From contig JAGOJY010000001.1 in assembly GCA_017994815.1 (NCBI GenBank), positions 124,001 through 188,000 on the forward strand: a DNA stretch of 64,000 bases. The letters run 5' to 3'. This document shows positions 47,596 to 56,275 of the stretch, in pieces (position 1 is the first letter of the stretch; every line of letters starts with the position of its first letter). Position numbers and translations under genes: made by a program. The notes beneath the pieces were generated by a model. That model saw only the letters and a list, made by a program, of their open reading frames with translations, was not told where the DNA came from and made no database searches. This DNA is from Acidobacteriota bacterium. Lineage in GTDB: Bacteria > Acidobacteriota > Polarisedimenticolia > J045.

Positions 47596-48632
47596 GTGCG
47601 AACGTGTGCCGGGCGGCCGTCGCCGCCCTTCTGGCCGCCGTCGCCGTGGCCGCGGTCGTGGCGCAGACGGTCCCGCAGCAGGACCCGGCCAAGCGCGAAC
47701 GGGCCGAGGAGTTGATGCGCCGCGTGAACAAGGGCGGCGCCCCCCTGACCGACGCCGAACTGGCGGAACTGCTGGACTACGCGCCGGCGGAGACGGTCGA
47801 CGTCAGCATGGTGATGGTGCCGGTTTTGGTGCTCGACCGCTGGGGCCGGCCGATCTCGGGCCTGGAGGCCGGCGATTTCCAGGTCGAGGAGGCGGGCCGG
47901 CGCCGCAAGATCGCCTGGTTCAGCGAGGAGCAGGACCGGCCGGTGCGCGTCGCGCTGCTGCTCGACGTGTCCGAGTCGATGGGCACGCCCGTGCAATCCG
48001 AGCGCACCAAGCAGGCGCTCCTGCCGCTGCTGTGGGCCTTCGGGCGGCGCGACAAGATGACGCTTCTGGGATTCGCGGCCGAGGAAGTCGCCACCTACGG
48101 CGACTGGACCGAGGAGCCGCTCTCGCTGTACGAGAAGGCGCTCGCGATCCCGCGGCGCGGCAAGACGGCGGTGATCGACGCCCTGCGCGAGTCGTCCGAG
48201 TTGCTGCCGCGGACCCCCGGGGAGCGGCAGGCGATCGTGCTGATCAGCGATGGCGTGGACAACGCCAGCGTGACGCACCCGGGGCAGGTCGTCTCCGCCG
48301 CGCGCAGCGTCGGTGTGCCGATCTACGTCCTGGCGGTGGGCGGTCGCGAGGTGCTGATCCAGGAGAAGCGCGCGAACGAGGAGAATCGGCCAGGCAACTC
48401 GCCGCTCCTGCTCCTGCGGCAGATCGCGCGCATGACCGGGGGCCGGTTCTTCTTCATCGAGGACGAGCGCCGGGCGAAGCAGGCCGCGGAGACGATCCGC
48501 GACGACCTGCGCCACCAGTACTGGCTCGGCTTCCGCCCCGGCAAGCGCCCGGACGGCACCTATCGCACGCTGCGCGTCACCGTGGACCGCTCCGGCGCCA
48601 CGGTCCTCGCCCGCGCCGGCTACCGCCAGTAG
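47592..48632 (+). CDS. Secreted VWFA-domain protein (acidobacterial type)
   Basis: 346 residues. Signal peptide about 1-25, a short domain with PVLVLDRWGRPISGLEAGDFQVEE, then a von Willebrand factor A domain with MIDAS DVSES at about 125-129 and VLISDGVDNAS. It ends with a beta-rich segment (YWLGFRPGKRPDGTYRTLRVTV). The layout matches the VWFA-related family strongly expanded in Acidobacteriota. The GTG start overlaps the acyl-CoA synthetase stop (GTGA). Probably an extracytoplasmic metal-dependent adhesion protein; ligand unknown. Confidence 0.88.
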   Translation: MSANVCRAAVAALLAAVAVAAVVAQTVPQQDPAKRERAEELMRRVNKGGAPLTDAELAELLDYAPAETVDVSMVMVPVLVLDRWGRPISGLEAGDFQVEEAGRRRKIAWFSEEQDRPVRVALLLDVSESMGTPVQSERTKQALLPLLWAFGRRDKMTLLGFAAEEVATYGDWTEEPLSLYEKALAIPRRGKTAVIDALRESSELLPRTPGERQAIVLISDGVDNASVTHPGQVVSAARSVGVPIYVLAVGGREVLIQEKRANEENRPGNSPLLLLRQIARMTGGRFFFIEDERRAKQAAETIRDDLRHQYWLGFRPGKRPDGTYRTLRVTVDRSGATVLARAGYRQ

Positions 48633-48692
48633 GGGCCGCCGCTAGGCGGCCCGGCCATGACGGCGTCACGGAACAGGTGTGGCGCCTGTCCC
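48633..48692. terminator. Two hairpins between convergent genes
   Basis: GGGCCGCC-GCTA-GGCGGCCC (48633-48652) is a perfect 8-bp stem directly after the VWFA stop. GGAACAGG-TGTGGCG-CCTGTCCC (48670-48692) is a second hairpin with one G-U pair, ending just before the convergent stop at 48695. Together they likely terminate both transcripts; neither has a T-run. Confidence 0.5.
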
Positions 48693-48694
48693 CT

Positions 48695-50632
48695 TCAGTT
48701 GCAGGTGCCGTCCGTGCGCTTCGTCGACTGGCCGCAGGCGGCGGTGGACGAGGGGCGCTCGACGCCGGCGCTGGTCCGACCGTACGAGCCCTCGGTCTGC
48801 CCGGCATCGTCGCTGACCACGAGCACGCCGACGTTCCCGGCCGGGGGAGCACCGGTCCAGCTGCCGCTTGCGCCCACCGCACAGTTCGTCGCGGCGATGC
48901 CGTAAGAGGAGATGGCGCCCAGGTCGTACCAGACCAGGTGGTTCCCCGGCGCCGGGCAGCTCAGCGCGTCCCACGTGACCGTGACCTGCGGGCCGGCCGC
49001 CCTGGCGACGCGGAGTTGCTGCCCCGGCACGTGCTTGCCGTCCGGCACCGGCGGCGGGGCGCTCGGCGCCGCCACGTCCTCGAACAGGACGCTCGCGATC
49101 CCGTTGTTGCCCGACCAGAAGTCGTTCTTCTGGTACTGCGCGATCATCCACAGCCGGTTGCCGTCGCTGGGATCGGCGGCGATCGTGCTGTAATCACCGT
49201 AGCGCTTCGACTCGTTGCGCCGCGTCGGCGTGGCCAGCAACTCCGCCGCCCGCGTGACGCCGGCGGACGAGATGTTCCAGTAGCGGCCCGTGACGTACTG
49301 GTCGGTGCCCGACCACGACGACAGCAGGGCGAAGTCGTTGTCCTCGACGTCCGGCAGCACGTACGGCAGGTAGGTGTCGCGGCCGGCGACCTCGACGAGG
49401 TACGTCTGCTCGCGGACGGCGGGCGCGGCGCTGACGTCGATGCGGTGGATCCAGGCGGCGACGCTCGTCGAGCCGGAAACCGAGTGGGCCGTCCACAGTC
49501 GGCCGTTGCGGTAGAACACGTTCCACAGCCGCGCCCCGAGCGTGTCCACGCCGGGATTGCCGCCCGGTTGCCGGGCGTTGCCGGGCGCGAAGTACAGGCC
49601 CGAGAGCGCCACCGTGCTCGGCGTCAGCACCGGGGAGGTGAAGCGGTCGCCGGTGAGCCGGAACAGGTTGAGCGAGTCGCCGAACGCGCTGTTCACGTTC
49701 GCCAGGAAGTAAGTGTCGCCCGGCACGACTTCCGTGACCGTCGCCGGGCGCAGCACGAACGGCGAGCCGTTGAACTCGGTCCGGACGTCGATCAGGTGAG
49801 CGTGATCCAGCGGCCGCCCGGCGTAGCCGTCTTCCTTGTCGTAGATGAACAGCGTGACGTTGCTGCCCGAGCTGCGGCCGAACATGTTGGCCGTGATGTA
49901 CACCGCGTTGCGATCGATGCCGATCGAGCCGTAGTCGGCCCAGAAGTTCGGCTGCCCCGCGTCGGCGTCGATGTAGTACCGGTTCCAGGCCCCGGTCGCG
50001 TCGTTGGTCTGCGAGAACGCGAGGTAGATCCGTGAGTCCTTGGCCGAGCCGTTGTCGGTCAAAACGCCGACGATGAAGCGGTCGCTGTGCGGGTCGTAGA
50101 TCGCCAGCGGGTCGAAGTCGCTCCAGCCGGCCGGGATGTTGAAGAAGTCCCGCAGGTTGAACGGGCCCTGCAGCAGCGCGCCCGACTTGCCGTACATCGC
50201 GATCCTCAGGTTGATCAGCGCCACGAGGTTCGTCTTCCCGACGGCCATGATCGGGTCGGGCGGGTAGATGCCGGCGTTGTACGGGCCGTCGAAGCGCAGG
50301 TCGATCGCCGGCGAGGCGAGCGTCGCGCCCGGCGGCAGCGAATCGCCGCCCGTCACGACCGTGAACTCGCCGGCCGGGGGCGGGAAGATCCGCCCCGCCC
50401 CGGGCGCGCCTTCCATCCCGGGCGGGGCGACGAGCACGTTCGGGATCTCGCGCCGGCTCGCCGACTCGTCGGCTGCCGGCGCGGCGGCGAGCGCGGCCGG
50501 GTCGATCACGCCGGCGCGCTCGGGTTTGTCGGTGTGGACGAGGCGCGGCGCGGCGGCCGGCGCCGGTATCCAGCACAGCAGGGCCAGAACGGCGGCAGCC
50601 AGGCCGCGCCCGGTGGCCCGGACAATACTCAT
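48695..50632 (-). CDS. Large secreted protein with recurring C-terminal module
   Basis: 645 residues with a signal peptide (cleavage near APAAAP). The central part (about 100-530) has propeller-like repeats with aromatic/Asp patterns (SDFDPLAIYDPHSDRFIVG, NFWADYGSIGIDRNAVYITA, KRYGDYSTIAADPSDGNRLW). The C-terminal region (about 540-645) has four Cys residues and starts PVPDGKHVPGQQLRVA; in my recollection such a module ends many secreted proteins of this lineage and could be a sorting or binding domain. The ATG overlaps the cyclophilin stop (ATGA). No catalytic motif is evident. Confidence 0.75.
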   Translation of the reverse strand: MSIVRATGRGLAAAVLALLCWIPAPAAAPRLVHTDKPERAGVIDPAALAAAPAADESASRREIPNVLVAPPGMEGAPGAGRIFPPPAGEFTVVTGGDSLPPGATLASPAIDLRFDGPYNAGIYPPDPIMAVGKTNLVALINLRIAMYGKSGALLQGPFNLRDFFNIPAGWSDFDPLAIYDPHSDRFIVGVLTDNGSAKDSRIYLAFSQTNDATGAWNRYYIDADAGQPNFWADYGSIGIDRNAVYITANMFGRSSGSNVTLFIYDKEDGYAGRPLDHAHLIDVRTEFNGSPFVLRPATVTEVVPGDTYFLANVNSAFGDSLNLFRLTGDRFTSPVLTPSTVALSGLYFAPGNARQPGGNPGVDTLGARLWNVFYRNGRLWTAHSVSGSTSVAAWIHRIDVSAAPAVREQTYLVEVAGRDTYLPYVLPDVEDNDFALLSSWSGTDQYVTGRYWNISSAGVTRAAELLATPTRRNESKRYGDYSTIAADPSDGNRLWMIAQYQKNDFWSGNNGIASVLFEDVAAPSAPPPVPDGKHVPGQQLRVARAAGPQVTVTWDALSCPAPGNHLVWYDLGAISSYGIAATNCAVGASGSWTGAPPAGNVGVLVVSDDAGQTEGSYGRTSAGVERPSSTAACGQSTKRTDGTCN

Positions 50633-51528
50633 CGCGGTGGTTCCTTTTCAGCGGCGCGCACGCGCGTGATCAGCACCGGCGTGAGCGACCGGTGCCCCTT
50701 GTTGACGGGAATACGTTGGATCGCGTCGATGACGTCCCACCCCGAGGCCACGCGGCCGAAAACGGTCGCTCGCCCGTCGCGGTCCGGGAGCGGCGCGAGC
50801 GCGAGCAGGAACCGCGCGTCGGCCTCCCCGGGCCACGTGTTCGCGGTGGCGATCGCACCGCGCTCGAGCGGCCGCGCGGAACGGCCGGCGGCGTACTCGT
50901 AACCGATCGCCTGCAGGTACCAGAGGCGGGACTTGCCGGCCAAAAGCGCCGTGTTCGCCGTGCCGCCGCGCACGATGGCGTCGACGAGAGCCGCGAGTCC
51001 CGGCGGGACGGGCTTGCCCGCCTCGCGCAGGCGGGAGTAGCGCGGGAACAGCTCGCGCTGCCAGAGGTCCTCGATCGTCTTGGGATCGTCGAGCAGGCGT
51101 CGCCCGAGCCCCATCGCGGCGGCGTCGATCTCGTCGGGTTGCGGGGCGTCCCCGCGCGGCGCGCCGGGCGGGGGACCCTCGAGCGCGAATGCCGCGCAGC
51201 CGAACACGAGGTAGCCGTGGGCGCGCGACTCGCACATTTGGGTGCCCGCGTAGGGCACGACGGTGGATCCCTCCGGCGGGGGGCCGAGCCCGGCGCGGGC
51301 GAGGAAGCGCGCGACCGTCGCCGGCGCCTCTTCGCCGTGCAGTTCGAGGCTGAAGCTGCCGGCCGTCGTGTCGACGACCACGGTCGTCGTCGTCGTCGTC
51401 GCGTCTGCCGCGCTCACCGTGGTCGCCAGGAGAATGCCTGTGAACAAATATGAAATCGTACGCACGAATTTGGGGGCGGCGTGTCGTCGGCCTGTCGGGA
51501 CAAACTTACGGAATTGCTTGCGCATCAT
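50629..51528 (-). CDS. Exported cyclophilin-like peptidyl-prolyl isomerase with large insertion
   Basis: 299 residues with an N-terminal membrane or signal segment (about 22-40). A cyclophilin fold is split: first strands VVVDTTAGSFSLELHGEEAPATVARFL, then about 110 residues of insertion (EGPPPGAPRGDAPQ through GKSRLWYLQAIGYEYAAG), then ERGAIATANTWPGEADARFLLALAP and VFGRVASGWDVIDAIQRIPV. The second-half motifs are clear, but the catalytic Arg-Phe pair is not obvious, so it may act as a chaperone. The start is uncertain: ATG 51528, or GTG 51465 just before the hydrophobic segment. It is co-translated with the secreted 645-residue protein, a possible folding client. Confidence 0.75.
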   Translation of the reverse strand: MMRKQFRKFVPTGRRHAAPKFVRTISYLFTGILLATTVSAADATTTTTTVVVDTTAGSFSLELHGEEAPATVARFLARAGLGPPPEGSTVVPYAGTQMCESRAHGYLVFGCAAFALEGPPPGAPRGDAPQPDEIDAAAMGLGRRLLDDPKTIEDLWQRELFPRYSRLREAGKPVPPGLAALVDAIVRGGTANTALLAGKSRLWYLQAIGYEYAAGRSARPLERGAIATANTWPGEADARFLLALAPLPDRDGRATVFGRVASGWDVIDAIQRIPVNKGHRSLTPVLITRVRAAEKEPPR

Positions 51529-51740
51529 CGGGCTTTCGCAAAGCGCTCAGGAACATACGGGCGAAGGCCGATGCTCGCCAGTTACAATGCACGGTCATGC
51601 CCGACGGGTCGTTCTTTTGCATTCCCGGGTAAAGTATGGTCCCGAATTCGACACGCGGCGATCGCGCCCCCACCATAGGGGCGGTATCGGCAGGTCAGCC
51701 CGCCCGAACTGCCGGGGCGTCCGCGCAACGGAGGATTGGG

Positions 51741-52382
51741 ATGACGAAATCCAGCCTACTCTTGGTTGCGGGAGTCTCCGCGCTGCTCCTCACGGGGTGC
51801 GTCACCAACAAGAAGTTCGAATCCACGGTTTCCGACGTCACCACCCGCATGGACGGCATCCAGGGGACGATCGAAGACCAGGGGCAGCGGATCGACAAGC
51901 TGAACCAGCGGGACGATGAGATCTCGAACGAGGTCCAGCAGGTCAGCAGCAACGTGAATCAGGTCAACGAGCGCACGGGCCAGGCCCTGACCAAGGCCGA
52001 GGAAGCGCACAAGCTCGCGCGGGGCAAGGTCATCTGGAAGGTCACCCTCACCAACCGCGACCTGCGGTTCGGGTCGGGCAAGACCCAGATCACCGACGAG
52101 GGGCACCAGGTGCTCGACGACTTCATCGAGCGGCTGAAGGCGCTCGACAAGATGGTATTCCTGGAGATCCAGGGGCACACCGACTCGACGGGGTCCGAGA
52201 TCTACAACAAGGAACTCGGCCAGAAGCGGGCCGACGCGGTGCGTGACTACCTGCACGAGCAGGGCGTGCCGCTCAACCTGATGCAGTCGATCTCGTACGG
52301 CGAGTCGAAGCCGATCACTGAGAACAGCTCCCGCGACGGGCGAGCGCAGAACCGGCGCGTGGAGATCCTCGTCCTCGAGTGA
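51741..52382 (+). CDS. OmpA/Pal-like outer-membrane lipoprotein
   Basis: 213 residues. Lipoprotein signal with lipobox LLTGC (Cys about 20), a coiled-coil stretch of about 70 residues (STVSDVTTRMDGIQGTIEDQ onward) similar to Lpp-type trimers, then an OmpA-like peptidoglycan-binding domain (LEIQGHTDSTGSEIYN, KRADAVRDYL, GRAQNRRVEI). It would tether the outer membrane to the wall. GGAGG lies 6 bases before the ATG. Upstream (51529-51740) the DNA is somewhat A/T-richer and probably holds promoters for this gene and the divergent cyclophilin. Confidence 0.9.
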   Translation: MTKSSLLLVAGVSALLLTGCVTNKKFESTVSDVTTRMDGIQGTIEDQGQRIDKLNQRDDEISNEVQQVSSNVNQVNERTGQALTKAEEAHKLARGKVIWKVTLTNRDLRFGSGKTQITDEGHQVLDDFIERLKALDKMVFLEIQGHTDSTGSEIYNKELGQKRADAVRDYLHEQGVPLNLMQSISYGESKPITENSSRDGRAQNRRVEILVLE

Positions 52383-52392
52383 CACGGGGGAC

Positions 52393-52424
52393 GGGTGAGG
52401 TCCCGGTGCGCCGGGATCTCACCC
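52393..52424 (+). terminator. Terminator after the OmpA-like lipoprotein gene
   Basis: GGGTGAGGTCCCGG-TGCG-CCGGGATCTCACCC is a 14-bp stem with one G-U pair, 11 bp after the stop, followed by GTTTCC. Strong hairpin with a short T-run. Confidence 0.75.
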
Positions 52425-52474
52425 GTTTCCGCGTTCGTCGCGAGCTTGGCGGGGTGGGTCGCCGCGCCCGCCGA

Positions 52475-52480
52475 TAGAAT
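52475..52480 (+). promoter_or_regulatory. -10 element 6 bp before a start codon (possible leaderless mRNA)
   Basis: TAGAAT lies 6 bp before the ATG at 52487, and no Shine-Dalgarno is present. This spacing is typical of leaderless transcription. No -35 at proper distance was found. Confidence 0.35.
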
Positions 52481-52486
52481 GGGTCC

Positions 52487-54421
52487 ATGCCTCCCTTCCT
52501 CCAAGCGCTCGCGGAGCGCGTCGTCCTGTTCGACGGCGGCACGGGAACCGAGATCTACAACCGGGGTGTGTTCCTCAACCGCTGCTACGAGGAGCTGAAC
52601 CTCACGCGGCCCGAGCTGGTCGAGGAAGTCCACCGCTCGTTCATCCAGGCCGGCTCCGACGCCACCGAGACCAACACCTTCGGCGCGAACCGCGCCCGGC
52701 TCGAGCCCCGCGGCCTCGGGGACCAGGTCCGCGAGATCAACCGCGAGGGGGCGCGCGTCGCGCGCCGCGCCGCCGGGAGCCGGGCGTGGGTCGCGGGCGC
52801 CGTCGGACCGCTCGGGATCCGGCTCGAGCCGTGGGGGCCGACGACCTTCGACGAGGCCGTGGCGCTGTTCCAGGAGCAGATCGAGGCGCTCGCGGAAGGC
52901 GGCGTCGACCTGTTGGTGCTGGAGACCTTCAGCGACCTGGTCGAGCTCCAGGCCGCGGTGCGCGGCGCCCGGCGGGCCGCCGACCTGCCGGTCATCGCGA
53001 TGATGACCGTCAACGAGGAGGGGCGGACACCGGAGGGTGTCCCGCCCGAGTGGATCGGGCAGAAGCTCGACACCTCGGGTGCCGACGTGGTCGGGGTCAA
53101 CTGCTCCGTGGGGCCGGCGCCGATGCTCTCGGTGATCGAGGCGATGGCGGCCGTCACGTCGCGCCCGCTCGCGGCCATGCCCAACGCCGGGATCCCGCGC
53201 AGCGTCGAAGGGCGGCTGCACTACCTGACGTCGCCGGCGTACATGGCGCGCTACGCCCGGCGCTTCGTCCAGGCCGGGGCGCGCGTGGTCGGCGGCTGCT
53301 GCGGGGTGACGCCGGACCACGTCCGCGCCATGCGCGAGGTCCTCGCGCCCGCGTCGGCGGAGCGCATCGTCCCGCGGGTCGAGGTGCTCGCGCCGAAGGT
53401 CCGGCCGCGCGAGCCCGCGCCCGCGCACGAGAAATCGAAGCTGGCGGCGAAGATCGGCGACGGCCGGCTGGTGATGTTGGTGGAGTCCCCGCCGCCGCGC
53501 GGCTGGGATACCGCCGAGCTGCTGGCGGGCATGCGCGCGATGGCCGAGGCCGGGCTGGACGGCGCCCTGGTGCCGGACGACCCGCGCACCGTCGCGCGCA
53601 TGAGCTCGATCGCGTTCGCCGGCCTGCTCGCGCGCGAGGGCGCCCACTGGGGCAGCGAGCTGGAGGCGGTGCTGGAGTACTCGTGCCGCGACCGCAACCT
53701 GCTCGGGATGCAGTCGGACCTTTTGGGCGCGCACGCCCTCGGGCTGCGCAACCTGGTGCTGGTGACCGGGCGCGCGCCGCGGCCCGGCGAGGAGTCGTGG
53801 GCCACGCCGGTGTTCGACGTGGACGCGATCGGCCTGACCAACATGGTCTTCCGGCTGAACCACGGCCTCGACGTCGGCGACAACCCGATCGGCGAGCCGA
53901 CGCGGTTCTACGCCGGGTGCGAGGCGCTGCCCGCGTCGCCGCAGCCGGACGAGGAAGTGCGGCGGTTCGAGTGGAAGGTCGACGCCGGGGCGGAGTTCGC
54001 GGTTGCCGGGCCGGTGTTCGACGTCAACGAACTCGGGGCGTTCCTCGAGCAGGTGGCGGCGGTCCGGATCCCGGTCCTGGCGGTCGTGCGCCCGCTGCGC
54101 TCGGCACGCGAGGCGGAGTTCCTGAACGAGGAGCTGCCGGGGGTCCGGGTGCCGCCGGCCGTGATCGAGCGCGTGTCCGCGGCCCGCACGCCCGAGGCGG
54201 AGGAGCAGGCCGGCCTCGCGATCGCGGCGGAGTTGGTGGAGAGCCTTGCGGCGCACGTGGAGGGGATCTGCCTGTCCGGCCCGCTGGCCCGCGACCCGCG
54301 GCTGATCCCGCTGGTCCGCGGTATCGTGGGCCGCGAGGTCGCCGTGCGCCGCCGCTTCCCGGGGCGGCCCGGCATCAAGGGCGGCGCGGAGGGGACGCGC
54401 TACGGCACGCCGTCCTCCTGA
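52487..54421 (+). CDS. Bifunctional homocysteine S-methyltransferase / methylenetetrahydrofolate reductase
   Basis: 644 residues. The N-terminal half (about 1-295) is a zinc-dependent homocysteine methyltransferase: DGGTGTEIYNRG, GSDATETNTFGAN, and zinc ligands Cys206 (GVNCSVGP) and Cys271-Cys272 (GGCCGVTP). The C-terminal half (about 315-620) is a MetF-like TIM barrel (NLVLVTGRAPRPG, then FDVNELGAFLEQV and IPVLAVVRPLRSAREAEFLNEELPGVRVP). This is the YitJ-type fusion, making methionine from homocysteine and reducing methylene-THF. A conventional MetH may exist elsewhere. It is monocistronic, between two terminator-flanked genes. Confidence 0.93.
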   Translation: MPPFLQALAERVVLFDGGTGTEIYNRGVFLNRCYEELNLTRPELVEEVHRSFIQAGSDATETNTFGANRARLEPRGLGDQVREINREGARVARRAAGSRAWVAGAVGPLGIRLEPWGPTTFDEAVALFQEQIEALAEGGVDLLVLETFSDLVELQAAVRGARRAADLPVIAMMTVNEEGRTPEGVPPEWIGQKLDTSGADVVGVNCSVGPAPMLSVIEAMAAVTSRPLAAMPNAGIPRSVEGRLHYLTSPAYMARYARRFVQAGARVVGGCCGVTPDHVRAMREVLAPASAERIVPRVEVLAPKVRPREPAPAHEKSKLAAKIGDGRLVMLVESPPPRGWDTAELLAGMRAMAEAGLDGALVPDDPRTVARMSSIAFAGLLAREGAHWGSELEAVLEYSCRDRNLLGMQSDLLGAHALGLRNLVLVTGRAPRPGEESWATPVFDVDAIGLTNMVFRLNHGLDVGDNPIGEPTRFYAGCEALPASPQPDEEVRRFEWKVDAGAEFAVAGPVFDVNELGAFLEQVAAVRIPVLAVVRPLRSAREAEFLNEELPGVRVPPAVIERVSAARTPEAEEQAGLAIAAELVESLAAHVEGICLSGPLARDPRLIPLVRGIVGREVAVRRRFPGRPGIKGGAEGTRYGTPSS

Positions 54422-54544
54422 ACGCGCCGACCGTCCTCCCGGGAGGTCGCCCGGCCTTACCGGGGAGCACCGCGGAATGCGTCGCGGTGCCCGCCTCGCG
54501 GCGCAACCAACGACAATTCAGCGATTTCCCAATCACGCAGAGGC

Positions 54545-54560
54545 TGGCACCGGGGTTGCA
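54545..54560 (+). promoter_or_regulatory. Sigma54 (-24/-12) promoter
   Basis: TGGCACCGGGGTTGCA matches the sigma54 consensus TGGCACG-N4-TTGCA at all but one position, with GG and GC separated by the required 10 bp. The predicted start near 54571 is about 50 bp before the barrel gene ATG (54622). Two sigma54 activators with intact GAFTGA motifs are encoded in the same window. Confidence 0.75.
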
Positions 54561-54621
54561 GTTCATGGTCGCGGGGAGCCCGCGGCAACGACGGAACGCC
54601 GGGTGGGCTCAGGAGGCGAGC

Positions 54622-55356
54622 ATGCGATTCACCCATCGTCACGTGCTGATGCTGACCATCTTGTCCCTCTTGGTCTTCCCGGCCGCGCTGGCCGGAACGC
54701 CCCGGCACTACCCGCGCGGCGCGCAGGGCGGGCCGGAGTTCGCCAACGAGTTCCGGTTGCGACTCGGCATGTTCACGCCGGAGGGCGATTCGAACTTCTG
54801 GGACGACACCCACGACGTGTTCACCGGCTCCGTGGACGACTTCGAGGACACGACCTTCGCCGCCGACTTCCTGCTGCGTCGCAGCGAGCGGCTCGGCGTG
54901 ATGTTCTCGCTCGGCTACTTCGACGGCGACAGCCGGCAGCACTACCGCGATTTCGTGGATGACCTGGGCAACGAGATCGTGCACCACTCGGAGTTGCAGA
55001 TCATGCCGGCCACGATCGCGCTGGTTGGGCACCTTGCCGGACCGCAAGCGACGCTGCGGCCCTACGTCGGGGCGGGCGCCGGCTTCTACTGGTGGGATTA
55101 CCGCGAGGGCGGCGACTTCATCGACTTCGAGTTCGAGGAGGTCGTCAACACGTCGTTCGAGAGCGACGGGATCGCCTTCGGGTACTTCCTGCTCGCCGGC
55201 GTGGATGTCCCGATCCAGCCGAACTGGTCCGTGTTCATCGAGGGGCGCTGGACCAAGGTCGACGACGACTTGGCCGACGACTTCGAAGACTCCAGCGCCA
55301 CCGAGATCGACCTGTCCGGCACGGAAGTCTCCGCCGGCGTGTCGTTCCGGTTCTGA
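54622..55356 (+). CDS. Outer-membrane beta-barrel protein (OmpW/OmpA-barrel type)
   Basis: 244 residues from ATG 54622 with a perfect AGGAGG 5 bases upstream. Signal peptide cleaved near AALAG; the remainder alternates polar and hydrophobic residues in about eight strands (FRLRLGMFTPEG, LGVMFSLGYFDG, TLRPYVGAGAGFYWWDY, FGYFLLAGVDVPIQPNW) and ends in Phe (SFRF), the Bam recognition signal. A small eight-stranded barrel is likely. Some loops are very acidic (DDFED, DDDLADDFED). Expression should be sigma54-dependent. Confidence 0.85.
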   Translation: MRFTHRHVLMLTILSLLVFPAALAGTPRHYPRGAQGGPEFANEFRLRLGMFTPEGDSNFWDDTHDVFTGSVDDFEDTTFAADFLLRRSERLGVMFSLGYFDGDSRQHYRDFVDDLGNEIVHHSELQIMPATIALVGHLAGPQATLRPYVGAGAGFYWWDYREGGDFIDFEFEEVVNTSFESDGIAFGYFLLAGVDVPIQPNWSVFIEGRWTKVDDDLADDFEDSSATEIDLSGTEVSAGVSFRF

Positions 55357-55364
55357 GCGCGGCC

Positions 55365-55392
55365 GGGGGGCAGGCGCAAGCGCCTGTCCCCC
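55365..55392. terminator. Terminator hairpin after the barrel gene
   Basis: GGGGGGCAGGCGC-AA-GCGCCTGTCCCCC forms a 13-bp stem with one G-U pair, between convergent genes. The CAGGCGC/GCGCCTG core is shared in part with the hairpin at 48670-48692. Confidence 0.7.
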
Positions 55393-55408
55393 GCCGTCAC
55401 ACCGCGCG

Positions 55409-56254
55409 TTAGCGGCGCTTGCCGAGGACCGCGTTGAGTTCGCCGCCCAAAAGCAGCGCGAGGCCGATCAGGTCGAACCAGACCAGGAGGATCAGCGCCC
55501 CGCCGAGCACGCCGAACACGACGTTGCCGTCCGACGCGTAGCGCAGGTAAACCGTCAAGCCGAACGACACGACCAGCCACAGCACGGCCGCCAGCGCGGC
55601 GCCCGGGAGGTCGGCGTACCAGTAGCTGCGCCGGTCGGGCGCGAGGTGGTACAGCGTGGTGGCCCACAAGAGCAGGAGCAGGAACGCCAGCGGAGCGCGC
55701 AGCCAGTCCCACGCGACGGCGAACTTCACGCCGAACCCGAGCCAGCGGGCGACCTCGTGCCCCCCGCCGAACAGCGGCCCGACCACCATCATCGTCAACA
55801 GCAGGACGGCCAGCAGCACGCTGCCCAGGGCGAGCAGCGGCGCGATGATCCACACCCGCACGCGCGAGCGGTGCTCGGTCACGCCGTAGACGATGTTCAG
55901 CGCGCGGATGACGCCGCCGAAGCTCTGCGAGAGCGTGACGAACGCGAACAGCGCCGCCACGGTCAGGACCTGCGTGTTGTCGCTGCGGAACAGCTCGCGG
56001 ACCGACTCGATGATCGCCGAGCCGCGGTCGGTCAGCGCTCGCTCGAGAAAGGCGAGCACGGTCGCCTCGGCCTGCGCGGCGACGTCGCTGCCGAACAGGA
56101 CGTCGAGCCAGCCCAGCCCCGCCGTGACGAGCAGCAGGGCGGGGAAGATGCCCAGCACGCCCCAGAACGCGACCTCGGCCGACAACCCGCCGACCCGGTC
56201 GGCGCGCGCCGATCGCAGAAGCCCCTGCAGCAGCTCGAGGAACCGACCCCGCAC
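55409..56254 (-). CDS. YihY/virulence factor BrkB family membrane protein
   Basis: 281 residues with six membrane helices. Family features: GGLSAEVAFWGVLGIFPALLL near the N-terminus, LNIVYGVTEHRSRVRVW in the middle and WFDLIGLALLLGGELNAVLGK at the end. Once called RNase BN in error; probably a transporter or envelope factor. GTG start at 56254. Ends beside the terminator at 55365-55392. Confidence 0.93.
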   Translation of the reverse strand: MRGRFLELLQGLLRSARADRVGGLSAEVAFWGVLGIFPALLLVTAGLGWLDVLFGSDVAAQAEATVLAFLERALTDRGSAIIESVRELFRSDNTQVLTVAALFAFVTLSQSFGGVIRALNIVYGVTEHRSRVRVWIIAPLLALGSVLLAVLLLTMMVVGPLFGGGHEVARWLGFGVKFAVAWDWLRAPLAFLLLLLWATTLYHLAPDRRSYWYADLPGAALAAVLWLVVSFGLTVYLRYASDGNVVFGVLGGALILLVWFDLIGLALLLGGELNAVLGKRR

Positions 56255-56275
56255 GCGAGGATTATGGCGGCAACA

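Noticed and set aside
51450..51632. 60-residue plus-strand ORF between cyclophilin and the OmpA-like lipoprotein
   Set aside because: Overlaps the antisense 5' end of the cyclophilin gene, has no recognisable family and no ribosome site.
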